Positions 46,639 to 54,973 of a stretch of DNA of 64,000 nt are shown here, in pieces; position 1 is the stretch's first letter; the number at the start of each line of letters is the position of its first letter. Below the pieces are notes generated by a model. The model made no database searches. It was not told the DNA's origin and worked only from the letters and a program-made list of their open reading frames with translations. This DNA is from CAVVGB01 sp963747715 (GTDB taxonomy: Bacteria; Actinomycetota; Thermoleophilia; Gaiellales; Gaiellaceae): the NCBI GenBank assembly GCA_963747715.1, contig CAVVGB010000001.1:1-64000 (forward strand), in the 5' to 3' direction. The position numbers were made by a program, and so were the translations under genes.

Positions 46639-47661
46639 CTACCCGACGTCGGGCAGCGGAGGAAGCTCGGGCGGAGGAGGAAGTGCCGGTACCTCGACCG
46701 GCGGGAGCTCGACGGCCGGCGTCGGTGCCTCAACCGGCAGCGTCGGCAGCGGTGGCGTTTCGACCGGCAGCGGCGGCAACTGGACCGGCAGCACCCCCGC
46801 AAGACCGTTGCCTTCGGCGGACGATCCGCTCGCCTCCGTCACAGCGCCGCCTTTCCCCTTCACGATCTCATCGGCCGCAGCGGCAGTGGCCCGCGGCTCG
46901 GTTGCCAGCGTCGGCGCGAGCGCGGGCGCGATCGACTTGACCGGCGCGATTTCCTCGACGGCCGGCGGCTCCTCGGCGGCGAGAATCGGCGGCACGAGCT
47001 CGACTGCACCGGCCCCGACCACGATCGCACCGATTACGCCGGCGGTCTTGGCGCTCAGGCCGAAGCGGCCCACCGACGACCCTACGGATCCGACCGCCTT
47101 CGCAAAGAGGCCCGGAAGCGCGAGCGGCGCCAGCAGGACGGCGCGCAGCTTGCTCTCCTCCGGCTCGAGCTGGGCGCGAAGTGTGCGGCGTGCGCGGAAG
47201 ATGAGCGTCTCGACGGCGGAGATCGAGAGATCGAGCTCGTCGGCGATCTCGGCGTAGGAGCGACCCTGAAGCTCGCGCATGGCCAGCGCTGAGCGCTGCT
47301 TGTCGGGAAGGACGCGGAACGCGGCGTGGATCTCCTCGGCCGAGGGCCCGTCGTAGTCGTCGGGCGCGACTGCGAGCTCGGGCTCGAGCGGGACCTCCTG
47401 GATCTGGGCGGAGCGCCGGCGGAAGCGACGCCGCGACACGTTCTGCGCGATCGCCAAGAGCCAGGCGCGCGGCTTCTCGGGCGGGCGGCCGTTGCGAAGC
47501 GCCCGGTAGGCGTTGAGGAAGGCGACCTGGGTGACGTCCTCGGCCTCGTCAGGGTTGCGGACGTCGTGCAGGACGAAGTTGTAGACGTCACGCCGATGCG
47601 TCCGATACAGACGCTCGAAGGAGCGATCGGCTTCGGCTACCCGGCTCTCCGATGCAGCCAT
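46639..47661 (-). CDS. ECF sigma factor with transmembrane helix and Pro-rich extracytoplasmic tail
   Basis: A 340-residue protein whose first 165 residues are an ECF sigma factor: region 2 FERLYRTHRRDVYNFVLHDV and EDVTQVAFLNAYRAL, region 4 LPDKQRSALAMRELQGRS then YAEIADELDLSISAVETLIF. It continues through a basic linker to a membrane helix (residues 205-228, AGVIGAIVVGAGAVELVPPI) and ends in a 110-residue Ala/Glu then Pro/Leu-rich tail (PPLPVETPPLPTLPVEAP). Sigma factors fused to membrane segments exist in actinobacteria and planctomycetes and may be released by proteolysis or carry their own anti-sigma function. No separate anti-sigma gene adjoins it. The genes it controls are unknown. Confidence 0.9.
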   Translation of the reverse strand: MAASESRVAEADRSFERLYRTHRRDVYNFVLHDVRNPDEAEDVTQVAFLNAYRALRNGRPPEKPRAWLLAIAQNVSRRRFRRRSAQIQEVPLEPELAVAPDDYDGPSAEEIHAAFRVLPDKQRSALAMRELQGRSYAEIADELDLSISAVETLIFRARRTLRAQLEPEESKLRAVLLAPLALPGLFAKAVGSVGSSVGRFGLSAKTAGVIGAIVVGAGAVELVPPILAAEEPPAVEEIAPVKSIAPALAPTLATEPRATAAAADEIVKGKGGAVTEASGSSAEGNGLAGVLPVQLPPLPVETPPLPTLPVEAPTPAVELPPVEVPALPPPPELPPLPDVG

Positions 47662-47774
47662 AGCGACTCTTTAACTCCCCATCCGCGGCAAAAGGATACG
47701 TCCTGGGGGCCGCGATTTAACGGGATTTTCGCACCGACGAGCATTTCCGCCGGGTTTTCCGGCTTGTAAACCGG

Positions 47775-48839
47775 TTAAAGGACGACTTCTTCCGGAAAGA
47801 CGGCCCCGCCCTCGAACCGCTCGAGGCGGTAGGGCGACAGATCAAGCGAAGACTCCCCGCGCAGAATCTCCTCGGCGACGGCCAGCCCGACGGCCGGGGA
47901 CTGCATGAAGCCGTGGCCGGAGAAGCCGCAGGCCGCGTACAGACCCTCGCCGATTCGCCCGACGATCGGATGCGCGTCGGGGGTCATGTCGTACAGGCCG
48001 GCCCAGGCTTCCTCAACCCCGATACCGGCGGCCGGCGGGAAGCGGTGCGCGAGGCGCTCGAGCCGGTCGGGGACGAGCGACTGGTCGACCTCTTCGGCAA
48101 AACCCCAGCGCGGCGACGGGTCGGTCATCGCGAGGACGAGACCCTCGTCCCGCCGGCGGAAGTGGAAGCCCGTCTCGGCCTCGAGCACCATCGGCAGCGT
48201 CTCGGCGAGCTCGGCGACGGGCTTCGTCTTGATCAGCTGGCGACAGAGCGGACGCACGGGCAGCTCCACGCCGAACGCCGCGCCGACGTTGGCCGAGTAG
48301 GGGCCCGCCGCGACGACGCGCACGTCCGCGTCGACATCTTCTCCGCTGGTGTGCTCGCGGAGCTCCACCCCGCCCGCGACCGCCTGCCGGACGAGCTCCC
48401 GCGTGACGGACGGTGGGTCGGCGACGCCGTCCTCAGCGCAGAAGACTCCACCGTGGACGTCGTCGACCCGCACCCCCGGCGCCACCGAGACGATCTGCCG
48501 CGGGTCGACGGACTCGACGGGCACGCCGAGGCCGGCCTGCAGCTCGCGCCGCTCCTCGAGCACGCGGAGCTCCTCCTCGCTCGTCGCGAGGAACAGGTAG
48601 CCGACCTGGTGAAAGTACGGCGGCCCCAGCTCCTCGAAGAAACGGATGCTGTCGCGCGCGAGGACCACTTCCGCCGCCGTCGAAAACTGCTGGCGAACAC
48701 CGCCCATCGCCTTGGCGGTCGATCCGCCCGCGATCTCGCCGCGATCGACGAGGACGACGTCGTCCGCGCCGAGCTTCGCCAGGTGGTACGCGACGGAGGC
48801 GCCAATCGCGCCGGCGCCGATTACGACGATACGAGCCAT
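47775..48839 (-). CDS. FAD-dependent amine/amino-acid oxidoreductase (DAO family)
   Basis: A 354-residue flavoprotein of the D-amino-acid oxidase/sarcosine oxidase beta family. IVVIGAGAIGASVAYHLAKLG is the FAD-binding loop, VDRGEIAGGSTAKAMGGVRQQF the second FAD contact, and YDMTPDAHPIVGRIGEGLYAACGFSGHGFMQSP (in blocks) the C-terminal FAD site. ATG at 48839 lies inside the end of a DapA-like gene, so the two are coupled. In hydroxyproline or D-amino-acid catabolism a DAO-type dehydrogenase pairs with a DapA-like deaminase or aldolase, which is my best guess; sarcosine or glycine oxidation is the main alternative. Confidence 0.88.
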   Translation of the reverse strand: MARIVVIGAGAIGASVAYHLAKLGADDVVLVDRGEIAGGSTAKAMGGVRQQFSTAAEVVLARDSIRFFEELGPPYFHQVGYLFLATSEEELRVLEERRELQAGLGVPVESVDPRQIVSVAPGVRVDDVHGGVFCAEDGVADPPSVTRELVRQAVAGGVELREHTSGEDVDADVRVVAAGPYSANVGAAFGVELPVRPLCRQLIKTKPVAELAETLPMVLEAETGFHFRRRDEGLVLAMTDPSPRWGFAEEVDQSLVPDRLERLAHRFPPAAGIGVEEAWAGLYDMTPDAHPIVGRIGEGLYAACGFSGHGFMQSPAVGLAVAEEILRGESSLDLSPYRLERFEGGAVFPEEVVL

Positions 48840-49681
48840 TTCGCCACTGGGTCGCCGAGCTCGCCGAGCTCGGCCTCGGTCAGCGTGCGAAGCGGCGCCC
48901 GCACGTCCGCACGAACGGGGACGCCGCGCTTGCCGAGAACCGCCTTCAAGGCGGCGATGAACGGGAACCGCTGGAGGGAGTCCCGCAGGAGGGCGACGCG
49001 CTCGGCGCCTTCGTCGGTCGGCTCGGCGACGAGCGACGCAACGATCTCCGGAAAGGCCGTGGCCAGGCCGGAGACGACGCCCGCGGCGCCGCGAGCGAGT
49101 GCCTTGGCGGCCAGCGGCTCCGAGCCAACGAAGACGTCGAGCCCTTCGACCAGGTAAGGCTCGACGCGGTCGAATGGCGTGTCGGAGACCTTGAGGCCGG
49201 CGAGGTTCGGGACGTCCTCCCGTAGCCGCTCCACGACGGCCAGCGGAATGGCGTACCCGCTCCGCGCGGCGATCTCGTAGAGGAAGAACGGGGTCGGCGC
49301 GCACGCGGTGGCGACTGCAGCGAAGTGGCGCGTGAGCTCCTGCTCGTCGAACGGGTAGTAGGGCGGCGCGACTGCGGCGACGGCGTCCGCGCCTCCACGC
49401 GCCGCGTGCTCGGCGAGGGCGACGCTGTCGGCGGTCGTCTGCGCGCCGCAGTGGACGACGACGGTAAGCCTCCCCGCGCACGCCTCGACGAAGAGGTCTG
49501 CGGCGCGCCGCCGTTCCTCGAGCGTCAGGAGCAAGCCCTCGCCGGTCGTCCCCAGCGCGAAGACGCCGTCGAGCCCGTTGTCGGCGAAGAACTCCACGAG
49601 GGGCGGGAAGGCGTCCTCGTCGAGCTTCGCTCCCCCGTCTCGGAGGGGGGTCGCGGCCGCAGCGAGGGCGCCTTTCAGCAC
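48821..49681 (-). CDS. DapA/NanA-family lyase
   Basis: A 286-residue TIM-barrel lyase or synthase. FALGTTGEGLLLTLEERR is the family GTTGE motif, Tyr135 sits in FFLYEIAARSG and the Schiff-base Lys164 in AGLKVSDTPFDRV. Family motifs are complete, but the residues that bind aspartate semialdehyde in true DapA are not conserved (the segment YNxP is YEIA), so a catabolic role with 2-oxo acids or a pyrroline deaminase is more likely than lysine synthesis. GTG at 49681 is 2 bases from the divergent crotonase start at 49684. It is followed by the FAD oxidase. Confidence 0.88.
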   Translation of the reverse strand: MLKGALAAAATPLRDGGAKLDEDAFPPLVEFFADNGLDGVFALGTTGEGLLLTLEERRRAADLFVEACAGRLTVVVHCGAQTTADSVALAEHAARGGADAVAAVAPPYYPFDEQELTRHFAAVATACAPTPFFLYEIAARSGYAIPLAVVERLREDVPNLAGLKVSDTPFDRVEPYLVEGLDVFVGSEPLAAKALARGAAGVVSGLATAFPEIVASLVAEPTDEGAERVALLRDSLQRFPFIAALKAVLGKRGVPVRADVRAPLRTLTEAELGELGDPVAKWLVSS

Positions 49682-49683
49682 GC

Positions 49684-50460
49684 GTGAACCTTAAGCTGAC
49701 TCAGGTGAGCGCGCTTCGCGTGGAGCGGCAGGGGCCGGTGCTGCGGGTGACTCTCGCCCGCCCCGAGCGGCGCAATGCGTTCGACGCCGAGCTCATCCGC
49801 GAGCTGACCGAGGCCTTCGACGACGTTGGCGATGCGCGCATCGTCGTGCTCGCCGGCGACGGCGAGACGTTCTGCGCCGGCGCGGACGTCGAGTGGCAGC
49901 GCTCCTCCATCGACCTCTCCTACGACGAGAACGTCGAGGACGCCGGCCGGCTCGCGCGCATGATGAGCGCGATCGACGGCTGCCCCGCGCCTCTCGTGGT
50001 CCGCGTGCAGGGGTACGCACTCGGCGGAGGCGCCGGGCTTGTGGCGTGCGCGGACGTCGCCGTGGCATCGAGCGACGCGGTGTTCGGGTTCTCCGAGGTG
50101 AAGCTCGGGATCATTCCGGCCGTCATCTCGCCGTTCGTCCTCGCCAAGATCGGCGCGCAGGCGCGACGCTACTTCCTCACGGGCGAGCGGTTCGACGCCG
50201 AGACGGCGCTTCGCATCGGGCTCGTCCACGAGGTGAGGGACGACCTCGACGAGACCGTCGAGAGCATCGCCGGCGAGATCCTGACGAGCGGGCCCGAGGC
50301 CGTGCGCCAGGCGAAGGCGCTCGTTCGCGAGCAACCGCCCGCGGACGAGCTTCCGCACGTGGCGGCGCGCAGGCGCACCAGCCCAGAAGGACAGGAGGGG
50401 CTACGCGCCTTCCTCGACAAGCGCCGAGCCAAATGGAACACCCACCACCCCACCCCCTGA
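49684..50460 (+). CDS. Enoyl-CoA hydratase, methylglutaconyl-CoA hydratase-like
   Basis: A 258-residue crotonase. FCAGADVEWQRSS is the oxyanion block. In VQGYALGGGAGLVACADV the first catalytic Glu of crotonase is replaced by Ala/Gly, while FSEVKLGIIPAVISPFVL keeps the second Glu and RRYFLTGERFDAETALRIGLV follows. This pattern is that of AUH/LiuC methylglutaconyl-CoA hydratases of leucine breakdown, which fits the flanking carboxylase subunits. The start may be GTG 49684 or GTG 49705. Its last residues, NTHHPTP, come from a C-rich element and resemble the TrpCF tail. The carboxylase alpha gene overlaps its end by 28 bases. Confidence 0.88.
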   Translation: MNLKLTQVSALRVERQGPVLRVTLARPERRNAFDAELIRELTEAFDDVGDARIVVLAGDGETFCAGADVEWQRSSIDLSYDENVEDAGRLARMMSAIDGCPAPLVVRVQGYALGGGAGLVACADVAVASSDAVFGFSEVKLGIIPAVISPFVLAKIGAQARRYFLTGERFDAETALRIGLVHEVRDDLDETVESIAGEILTSGPEAVRQAKALVREQPPADELPHVAARRRTSPEGQEGLRAFLDKRRAKWNTHHPTP

Positions 50461-52088
50461 CCCCCCGGACCGGGGAGATCAGAAAACTCCTCGTAGCGAA
50501 CCGCGGCGAGATCGCCGTCCGCGTCTTTCGAACGTGCGACCAGCTCGGCATCGCGACGGTTGCCGTTGCTGCCCCGGACGACGAAGGCGCCCTCCACACG
50601 CGCCGCGCGAGCGAGGTGCAGCGGGTGAGCGGCTACCTCGACGCGGGAGCGCTGGTCGGCGCGGCTCAGGCGGCGAGGGCCGACGCCGTCCATCCCGGCT
50701 ACGGGTTTCTCGCCGAGAACGCGGAGTTCGCGGAAGCGGTGTCGGCTGCAGGACTGAACTGGGTCGGCCCGCCTGCGCCGGTCCTCCACGCCGCCGGCGA
50801 CAAGCTCGAGTCGAAGCGACTCGCTGCGGACGCCGGCGTGCCGGTGGTCGAGACCGGTGAGCCCAAGGAGATCGGCTATCCGCTCATGATCAAGGCGGCC
50901 GCTGGAGGCGGCGGTCGCGGCATGCGGGTCGTCCGCGCCCCGGAGGAGCTCGACGAGGCCCTCGCTGCCGCGCGGCGCGAAGCCGAGAGCGCCTTCGGCG
51001 ACGACACGGTCTTCTGCGAGCGCTACGTCGAGCGCCCGCGCCACGTCGAGGTGCAGCTCCTCGCCGATACGACCGGCAACGTCGCCGCGCTCGGCGAGCG
51101 GGAGTGCTCGATTCAACGCCGGCACCAAAAGGTGCTCGAGGAGAGCCCGTCGCCTGCGGTCGACGAAGGTTTGCGCGCGCGCCTGGAGGAAGCTGCCATC
51201 GCGTTCGCGCGGGCGGCCGGCTACGTCGGCGCCGGAACGGCAGAGTTCATGCTCGACGGCGAGCGCTTCTACTTCCTCGAGCTCAACGCCCGCATCCAGG
51301 TGGAGCACCCCGTCACGGAGGCCGTCACGGGTATCGACATCGTCGAGCAGCAGCTGCGGATCGCGACGGGCGGCGCGCTCGGATCTGCGCCGACGCTCGA
51401 GGGCCACGCGGTCGAGGCGCGCCTCTACGCCGAGCATCCGCTCACGTTCCTGCCGCAGGCGGGCCGCGTCGCTCGGCTCGAGCTTCCCGACGATGTTCGC
51501 GTCGACGCCGGCGTCGAGGAGGGAGACGAGGTCCCGGTCGCCTATGACCCGCTCATCGCCAAGCTCATCGCCAGAGGGGAGACTCGCGAGGAGGCGCTCG
51601 ACCGCCTGGCGCGTGCGCTCGAAAAAACACACGTCGGCGGCGTCGTCACCAATCTTCCCTTCCTCCGCTGGCTGGTCGGCCATCCTGATGTGCGTGCGGG
51701 CAACACGAGCACGGCGTTCCTCGAGGAAAACCCGCCCCTGTCCCGGCCGTTGCGCGTCCCGCACCCGTGGCAGGCGTACTGGCGGCTCAACCGCGATGGT
51801 GGCGCGGCTCCTCCCCGCCGTCCGCCCCCGCTCGTCGAGAGCTTCGCGCACGCGACCGGCGGCGGAGGCGGCGCGAGCGTGGTCACCGCGCCCATGCCGG
51901 GCACGGTGCTACGCGTGCTCACGCGCGAAGGCGACCGGGTCGAGTCGCGCCAACCGCTGCTTCTGCTCGAAGCGATGAAGATGGAGACGCCGCTCGTCTC
52001 TCCCTACGACGCCGTCGTGCGGCGCATCCTCGTCGCGGAAGGCGACCGCGTGTCGGGCGGCGCCGTGCTCGTGGAGCTCGAAGAGTGA
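50433..52088 (+). CDS. Acyl-CoA carboxylase, biotin carboxylase/biotin carrier (alpha) subunit
   Basis: A 551-residue protein. IRKLLVANRGEIAVRVFRTC begins the biotin carboxylase, with HPGYGFLAENAEFAEA, the ATP-grasp loop AAAGGGGRGMRVV, ERECSIQRRHQKVLEESPSP and ARIQVEHPVTEAVTGIDIV. After about residue 460 a Pro-rich linker leads to the biotin domain with Lys516 in LEAMKMETP. It carboxylates biotin for the beta subunit at 45,064. The ATG at 50433 adds about 16 residues encoded by the C-rich element and its hairpin (EHPPPHPLTPRTGE), which are not part of the family, so the real start may be later. Confidence 0.93.
   Translation: MEHPPPHPLTPRTGEIRKLLVANRGEIAVRVFRTCDQLGIATVAVAAPDDEGALHTRRASEVQRVSGYLDAGALVGAAQAARADAVHPGYGFLAENAEFAEAVSAAGLNWVGPPAPVLHAAGDKLESKRLAADAGVPVVETGEPKEIGYPLMIKAAAGGGGRGMRVVRAPEELDEALAAARREAESAFGDDTVFCERYVERPRHVEVQLLADTTGNVAALGERECSIQRRHQKVLEESPSPAVDEGLRARLEEAAIAFARAAGYVGAGTAEFMLDGERFYFLELNARIQVEHPVTEAVTGIDIVEQQLRIATGGALGSAPTLEGHAVEARLYAEHPLTFLPQAGRVARLELPDDVRVDAGVEEGDEVPVAYDPLIAKLIARGETREEALDRLARALEKTHVGGVVTNLPFLRWLVGHPDVRAGNTSTAFLEENPPLSRPLRVPHPWQAYWRLNRDGGAAPPRRPPPLVESFAHATGGGGGASVVTAPMPGTVLRVLTREGDRVESRQPLLLLEAMKMETPLVSPYDAVVRRILVAEGDRVSGGAVLVELEE
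50439..50475 (+). repeat. C-rich junction element, copy C
   Basis: CACCCACCACCCCACCCCC is followed after TGA by the palindrome CCCCGG-A-CCGGGG. It covers the end of the crotonase gene and the first codons of the carboxylase alpha gene. The block and the trailing GC hairpin match the copies at 7,702 and 43,106-43,165. Confidence 0.7.
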
Positions 52089-52678
52089 TGCTCGAGGAGG
52101 ATTTCGCCAAGGATCCGCTCGAGCAGTTCGAGCGCTGGTTCGAGGACGCTCGCCGCGCCCTCGAGCTGCCCGAGGCGATGACGCTCGCGACGGCGGCCGC
52201 GGACGGGACGCCGTCGGCGCGCATGGTGCTCCTGAAAGGCGTCGACGAGCGCGGCTTCCTCTTCTTCACGAATTACGAAAGCCGCAAGGGTCGCGAGCTC
52301 GCCGACAACCCCAGAGCCGCGCTCGTCTTCCACTGGGCACTCGACCCGAGACGCCAGGTGCTCGTCACGGGACGCGTGGAGAGGCTCGCGGCAGAGGAGT
52401 CGGACGAGTACTTCCGCACTCGCCCGCACGGCAGCCGGCTTGCCGCCATGGCCTCCCGCCAAAGCACGGTCGTCAACCGCGAGGACCTCGACCGGGCCGT
52501 GGCAGAGCTCGAGCGCCAGCACCCGGGTGACGACGTGCCGCGGCCCTCCTGGTGGGGCGGGTACGTGCTGCGCCCGGACACCGTCGAGTTCTGGCAGAAC
52601 CGCCCCAACCGGCTCCACGACCGCTTGCGCTACCGGCGGGACGAAGCGCGCTGGATCCTGGAGCGTCTCTCGCCTTAG
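52088..52678 (+). CDS. pdxH: Pyridoxamine 5'-phosphate oxidase
   Basis: A 196-residue flavin enzyme that oxidises pyridoxamine or pyridoxine phosphate to PLP. AMTLATAAADGTPSARMVLLKGVDERGFLFFTNYESRKGREL (in blocks) is the FMN-binding start, VTGRVERLAAEESDEYF the middle and EFWQNRPNRLHDRLRYRR the C-terminal PLP-binding signature, which identifies PdxH rather than a general split-barrel protein. ATG at 52088 overlaps the carboxylase stop (TGATG). Confidence 0.95.
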   Translation: MLEEDFAKDPLEQFERWFEDARRALELPEAMTLATAAADGTPSARMVLLKGVDERGFLFFTNYESRKGRELADNPRAALVFHWALDPRRQVLVTGRVERLAAEESDEYFRTRPHGSRLAAMASRQSTVVNREDLDRAVAELERQHPGDDVPRPSWWGGYVLRPDTVEFWQNRPNRLHDRLRYRRDEARWILERLSP

Positions 52679-52843
52679 GAGGGTTTGGCGGAATTCGCTC
52701 GCCGACTGGGTGCGATGGGCGGCGCGAGGCAACGGACGCAGGGAGCGTTCGTACTGATTTCAAGTACGGGCGCGACCGAGGACGCAGCCTGGCGGCGATC
52801 CAGCGCGGCCAGGCGGCATCAGCTGTATTTCGTCAAGCCCTCC
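52678..52843. repeat. Dispersed intergenic element, copy R2 (long imperfect inverted repeat)
   Basis: The outer arms 52678-52694 and 52827-52843 pair at all but wobble positions (GGAGGGTTTGGCGGAAT against ATTTCGTCAAGCCCTCC). Inside, GGACGCAGGGAGC (52734-52746), a hairpin CGTACT-7 bases-AGTACG (52750-52768) and GCGACCGAGGAC (52772-52783) match copy R3 with a changed hairpin. The right half matches copy R1. It occupies the whole gap between pdxH and the DJ-1 gene. Confidence 0.75.
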
Positions 52844-52886
52844 TTGAGGCGGGTACGCTCGAAGGACAACGACGCAAGGAGGAGAC

Positions 52887-53462
52887 GTGGCCAACGAGCT
52901 GCAAGGAAAGCGGATCGCGTTCCTCGCCACGAACGGGGTCGAGGACAGCGAGCTTCGAGAGCCGCACAAGGCGGTAACGGGAGCGGGCGCGGACGCCGAC
53001 GTCGTCTCGCTCGAAGAGGGTGAGATCGAGGGGAAGAAGGGCTCGAGCTTCCAGGTGGACAAGGTCGTCCACGACGTGGAGGCGAGCGACTACGACGCGC
53101 TCGTGCTTCCGGGCGGTGTCGCCAACCCCGACAAGCTGCGCACGGACGACAAGGCCGTTCGTTTCGTTCGCGAGTTCTTCGAGCAGGGCAAGCCCGTCGG
53201 CGTCATCTGCCACGGCGGCTGGACTCTCGTCGAGGCGGACGTGGTGCGTGGGCGCAAGATGACGTCGTACCCGAGCATCAAGACCGACCTCGTCAACGCC
53301 GGCGCCAAGTGGGTGGACGAGGAGGTCGTCGTCGACCGCGGGCTCGTCTCGAGCCGCTGGCCCGATGACCTGCCCGCGTTCAACGCCAAGCTGATCGAGG
53401 AGATCGCGGAAGGCATCCACGCGGAGCAGGCGCAAGCAACTCGCGAGGCCGTACGCGCGTAG
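52887..53462 (+). CDS. DJ-1/PfpI-family protein (YhbO-like)
   Basis: A 191-residue class I glutamine-amidotransferase-like protein. NGVEDSELREP carries the Glu19 that polarises the nucleophile, LVLPGGVANPDKL is the central strand and PVGVICHGGWTLVEADVV has nucleophile Cys108 with His109. This is the PfpI/YhbO branch, linked to deglycase or stress protection; protease claims are not settled. GTG at 52887 follows a strong AAGGAGGAGAC site. The gene ends one base before the convergent MFS stop. Confidence 0.93.
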   Translation: MANELQGKRIAFLATNGVEDSELREPHKAVTGAGADADVVSLEEGEIEGKKGSSFQVDKVVHDVEASDYDALVLPGGVANPDKLRTDDKAVRFVREFFEQGKPVGVICHGGWTLVEADVVRGRKMTSYPSIKTDLVNAGAKWVDEEVVVDRGLVSSRWPDDLPAFNAKLIEEIAEGIHAEQAQATREAVRA

Positions 53463-54647
53463 TTAGATCGTCACGGGAGCCGGCTCTGGGTCCGTCGTAC
53501 GACGGCGCGGCGCGGGTGGCAGGAGCAGCGTCACGAAGAACGCGATCGCCGGCCCGGCTGCGGTCGCGGCGACGGCCGTCTCGATGTCGATCGCGTCGGC
53601 GACCGCGCCGAGCGTGACCGCCGCAACGCCGCCGAGCCCGATCGCGAGCCCGATCGAGAGGCCGGACGCCATGCCGACCCGCGCCGGCATGTACTCCTGA
53701 CTCAGCACGAGGCTGACGCCGAACGTCCCGATGACCGCCGCGCCGGAGAGGACGAGCGCGACCTGGCCGGCAACGCCCTCGTCGAGCGCGTACAGCAGGA
53801 TCAGCGGCGTCGAGACGACGAAGCTGCCGAGCAGAACGGCGCGCCGGCCGACGCGGTCGGCCAGCTGGCCGCCGAAGAGCGTCCCGAGCGCGCCCATGAG
53901 CAGGAAAAGCGAGAGCAGCACCGTTCCGTGCGCCTCGCTGCGGCCGCGTGCGACTTCGTAGAGCGGCACGAAGGTGAAGAGGCCCATGTGCGCGACGCTC
54001 CGCAGGCCGACGACGCAGAGGAGAAGCACGAGACCGCCCCGCCGCGCGGCCGCGTGCACCGCTTGCGCCGCGGCGGCGGCGCTCGGCGCAAACTCCTCGA
54101 GGTAGGGACGAACCGCGAGCAATCCCGCGGCGACGACGAGACCCGGTAGCGCGATCAGGAGCCCACCCGTCAGGCCGAGTGCGATGACGACGCCGGACGC
54201 GAGCACCGGCCCGAGGGCGAAGCCGAGGTTGCCGCCGACGGAGAAGAACGCCATGCCGCTCGCCCGCCGCTCCCCGCTGACGTAGCTCGCGAACTTCGAC
54301 CCCTCCGGGTGGTAGGCGGCGACGCCGACGCCGGCGGCGAGCACGGCGAGCATCACGAGCGGATAGGTCGGCGCGACCGCCGCGAGCGCCATGCCGACGC
54401 CCGCCAGGGCCACGCCCGCGGGAAGGAGCCAGAGCGCGCCGCGGACGTCGGACCACGCCCCGAACGCCGGCTGGATCAGTGACGAGCTGATCGTCGCGCC
54501 AAGGACGAGGACGGCGGCCATCGTGTACGAGAGGTCGAACTTGACGACGAGGAACGGGAGCAGCGCCGGCAGCGATCCCTGCGCCAGGTCCGTGGCGAGA
54601 TGCCCCGAGGCGAGGGCAGCCATCGCTTTCCTGTCCACCCCGGCCAC
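53463..54647 (-). CDS. MFS transporter, fosmidomycin-resistance (Fsr)-like
   Basis: A 394-residue carrier with twelve predicted helices. GHLATDLAQGSLPALLPFL at the start and YHPEGSKFASYVSGERRASGMAFFSVGGNLGFALGP (in blocks) in helices 4-5 are typical of the Fsr/YfnC drug-efflux group. LFGGQLADRVGRRAVLLG is the loop 8-9 motif. The substrate is unknown. The start is GTG at 54647. Confidence 0.88.
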   Translation of the reverse strand: MAGVDRKAMAALASGHLATDLAQGSLPALLPFLVVKFDLSYTMAAVLVLGATISSSLIQPAFGAWSDVRGALWLLPAGVALAGVGMALAAVAPTYPLVMLAVLAAGVGVAAYHPEGSKFASYVSGERRASGMAFFSVGGNLGFALGPVLASGVVIALGLTGGLLIALPGLVVAAGLLAVRPYLEEFAPSAAAAAQAVHAAARRGGLVLLLCVVGLRSVAHMGLFTFVPLYEVARGRSEAHGTVLLSLFLLMGALGTLFGGQLADRVGRRAVLLGSFVVSTPLILLYALDEGVAGQVALVLSGAAVIGTFGVSLVLSQEYMPARVGMASGLSIGLAIGLGGVAAVTLGAVADAIDIETAVAATAAGPAIAFFVTLLLPPAPRRRTTDPEPAPVTI

Positions 54648-54665
54648 GGCGGCCGAGGATACGTC

Positions 54666-54881
54666 CTAACCGACCGCGTACCGGGCGATCAGCGCGTGGC
54701 AGATCTCCCATTGCACGCGCACGATTTCGCGCCTGTTGCGCTCGAGGTCGAGCTCGTTCCCCGCGGCGTGCAAACGCTCCCGTTCACGTAGAAGCCCTCC
54801 GAGGCGATCCTGGAGGGCTTCCACCGGGAGAGGGTGCCCGCGGGGAGAGGGTGCGGGCTGAGAGGGTAGAGCTGCGCTCAT
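54666..54881 (-). CDS. Small conserved-looking hypothetical protein
   Basis: A 71-residue protein. The N-terminal 20 residues (PSQPAPSPRGHPLPVEAL) are encoded by a GGGAGAGGGTGC tandem repeat, and the rest is a single predicted helical unit, LLRERERLHAAGNELDLERN, RREIVRVQWEICHALIARYA. The charged, heptad-like pattern suggests a coiled coil or small dimer. I cannot give a function. ATG at 54881 or GTG at 54893 may start it. It lies 18 bases upstream of the MFS gene on the same strand. Confidence 0.6.
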   Translation of the reverse strand: MSAALPSQPAPSPRGHPLPVEALQDRLGGLLRERERLHAAGNELDLERNRREIVRVQWEICHALIARYAVG

Positions 54882-54973
54882 TGCGCACACCACTCATCGG
54901 CCCTCCGAATCTGGACCGCATCCCTCATTCGGGGCAGGCTAGAAGCGGGTTCGGATAGCATCGGCGCTCGCCC

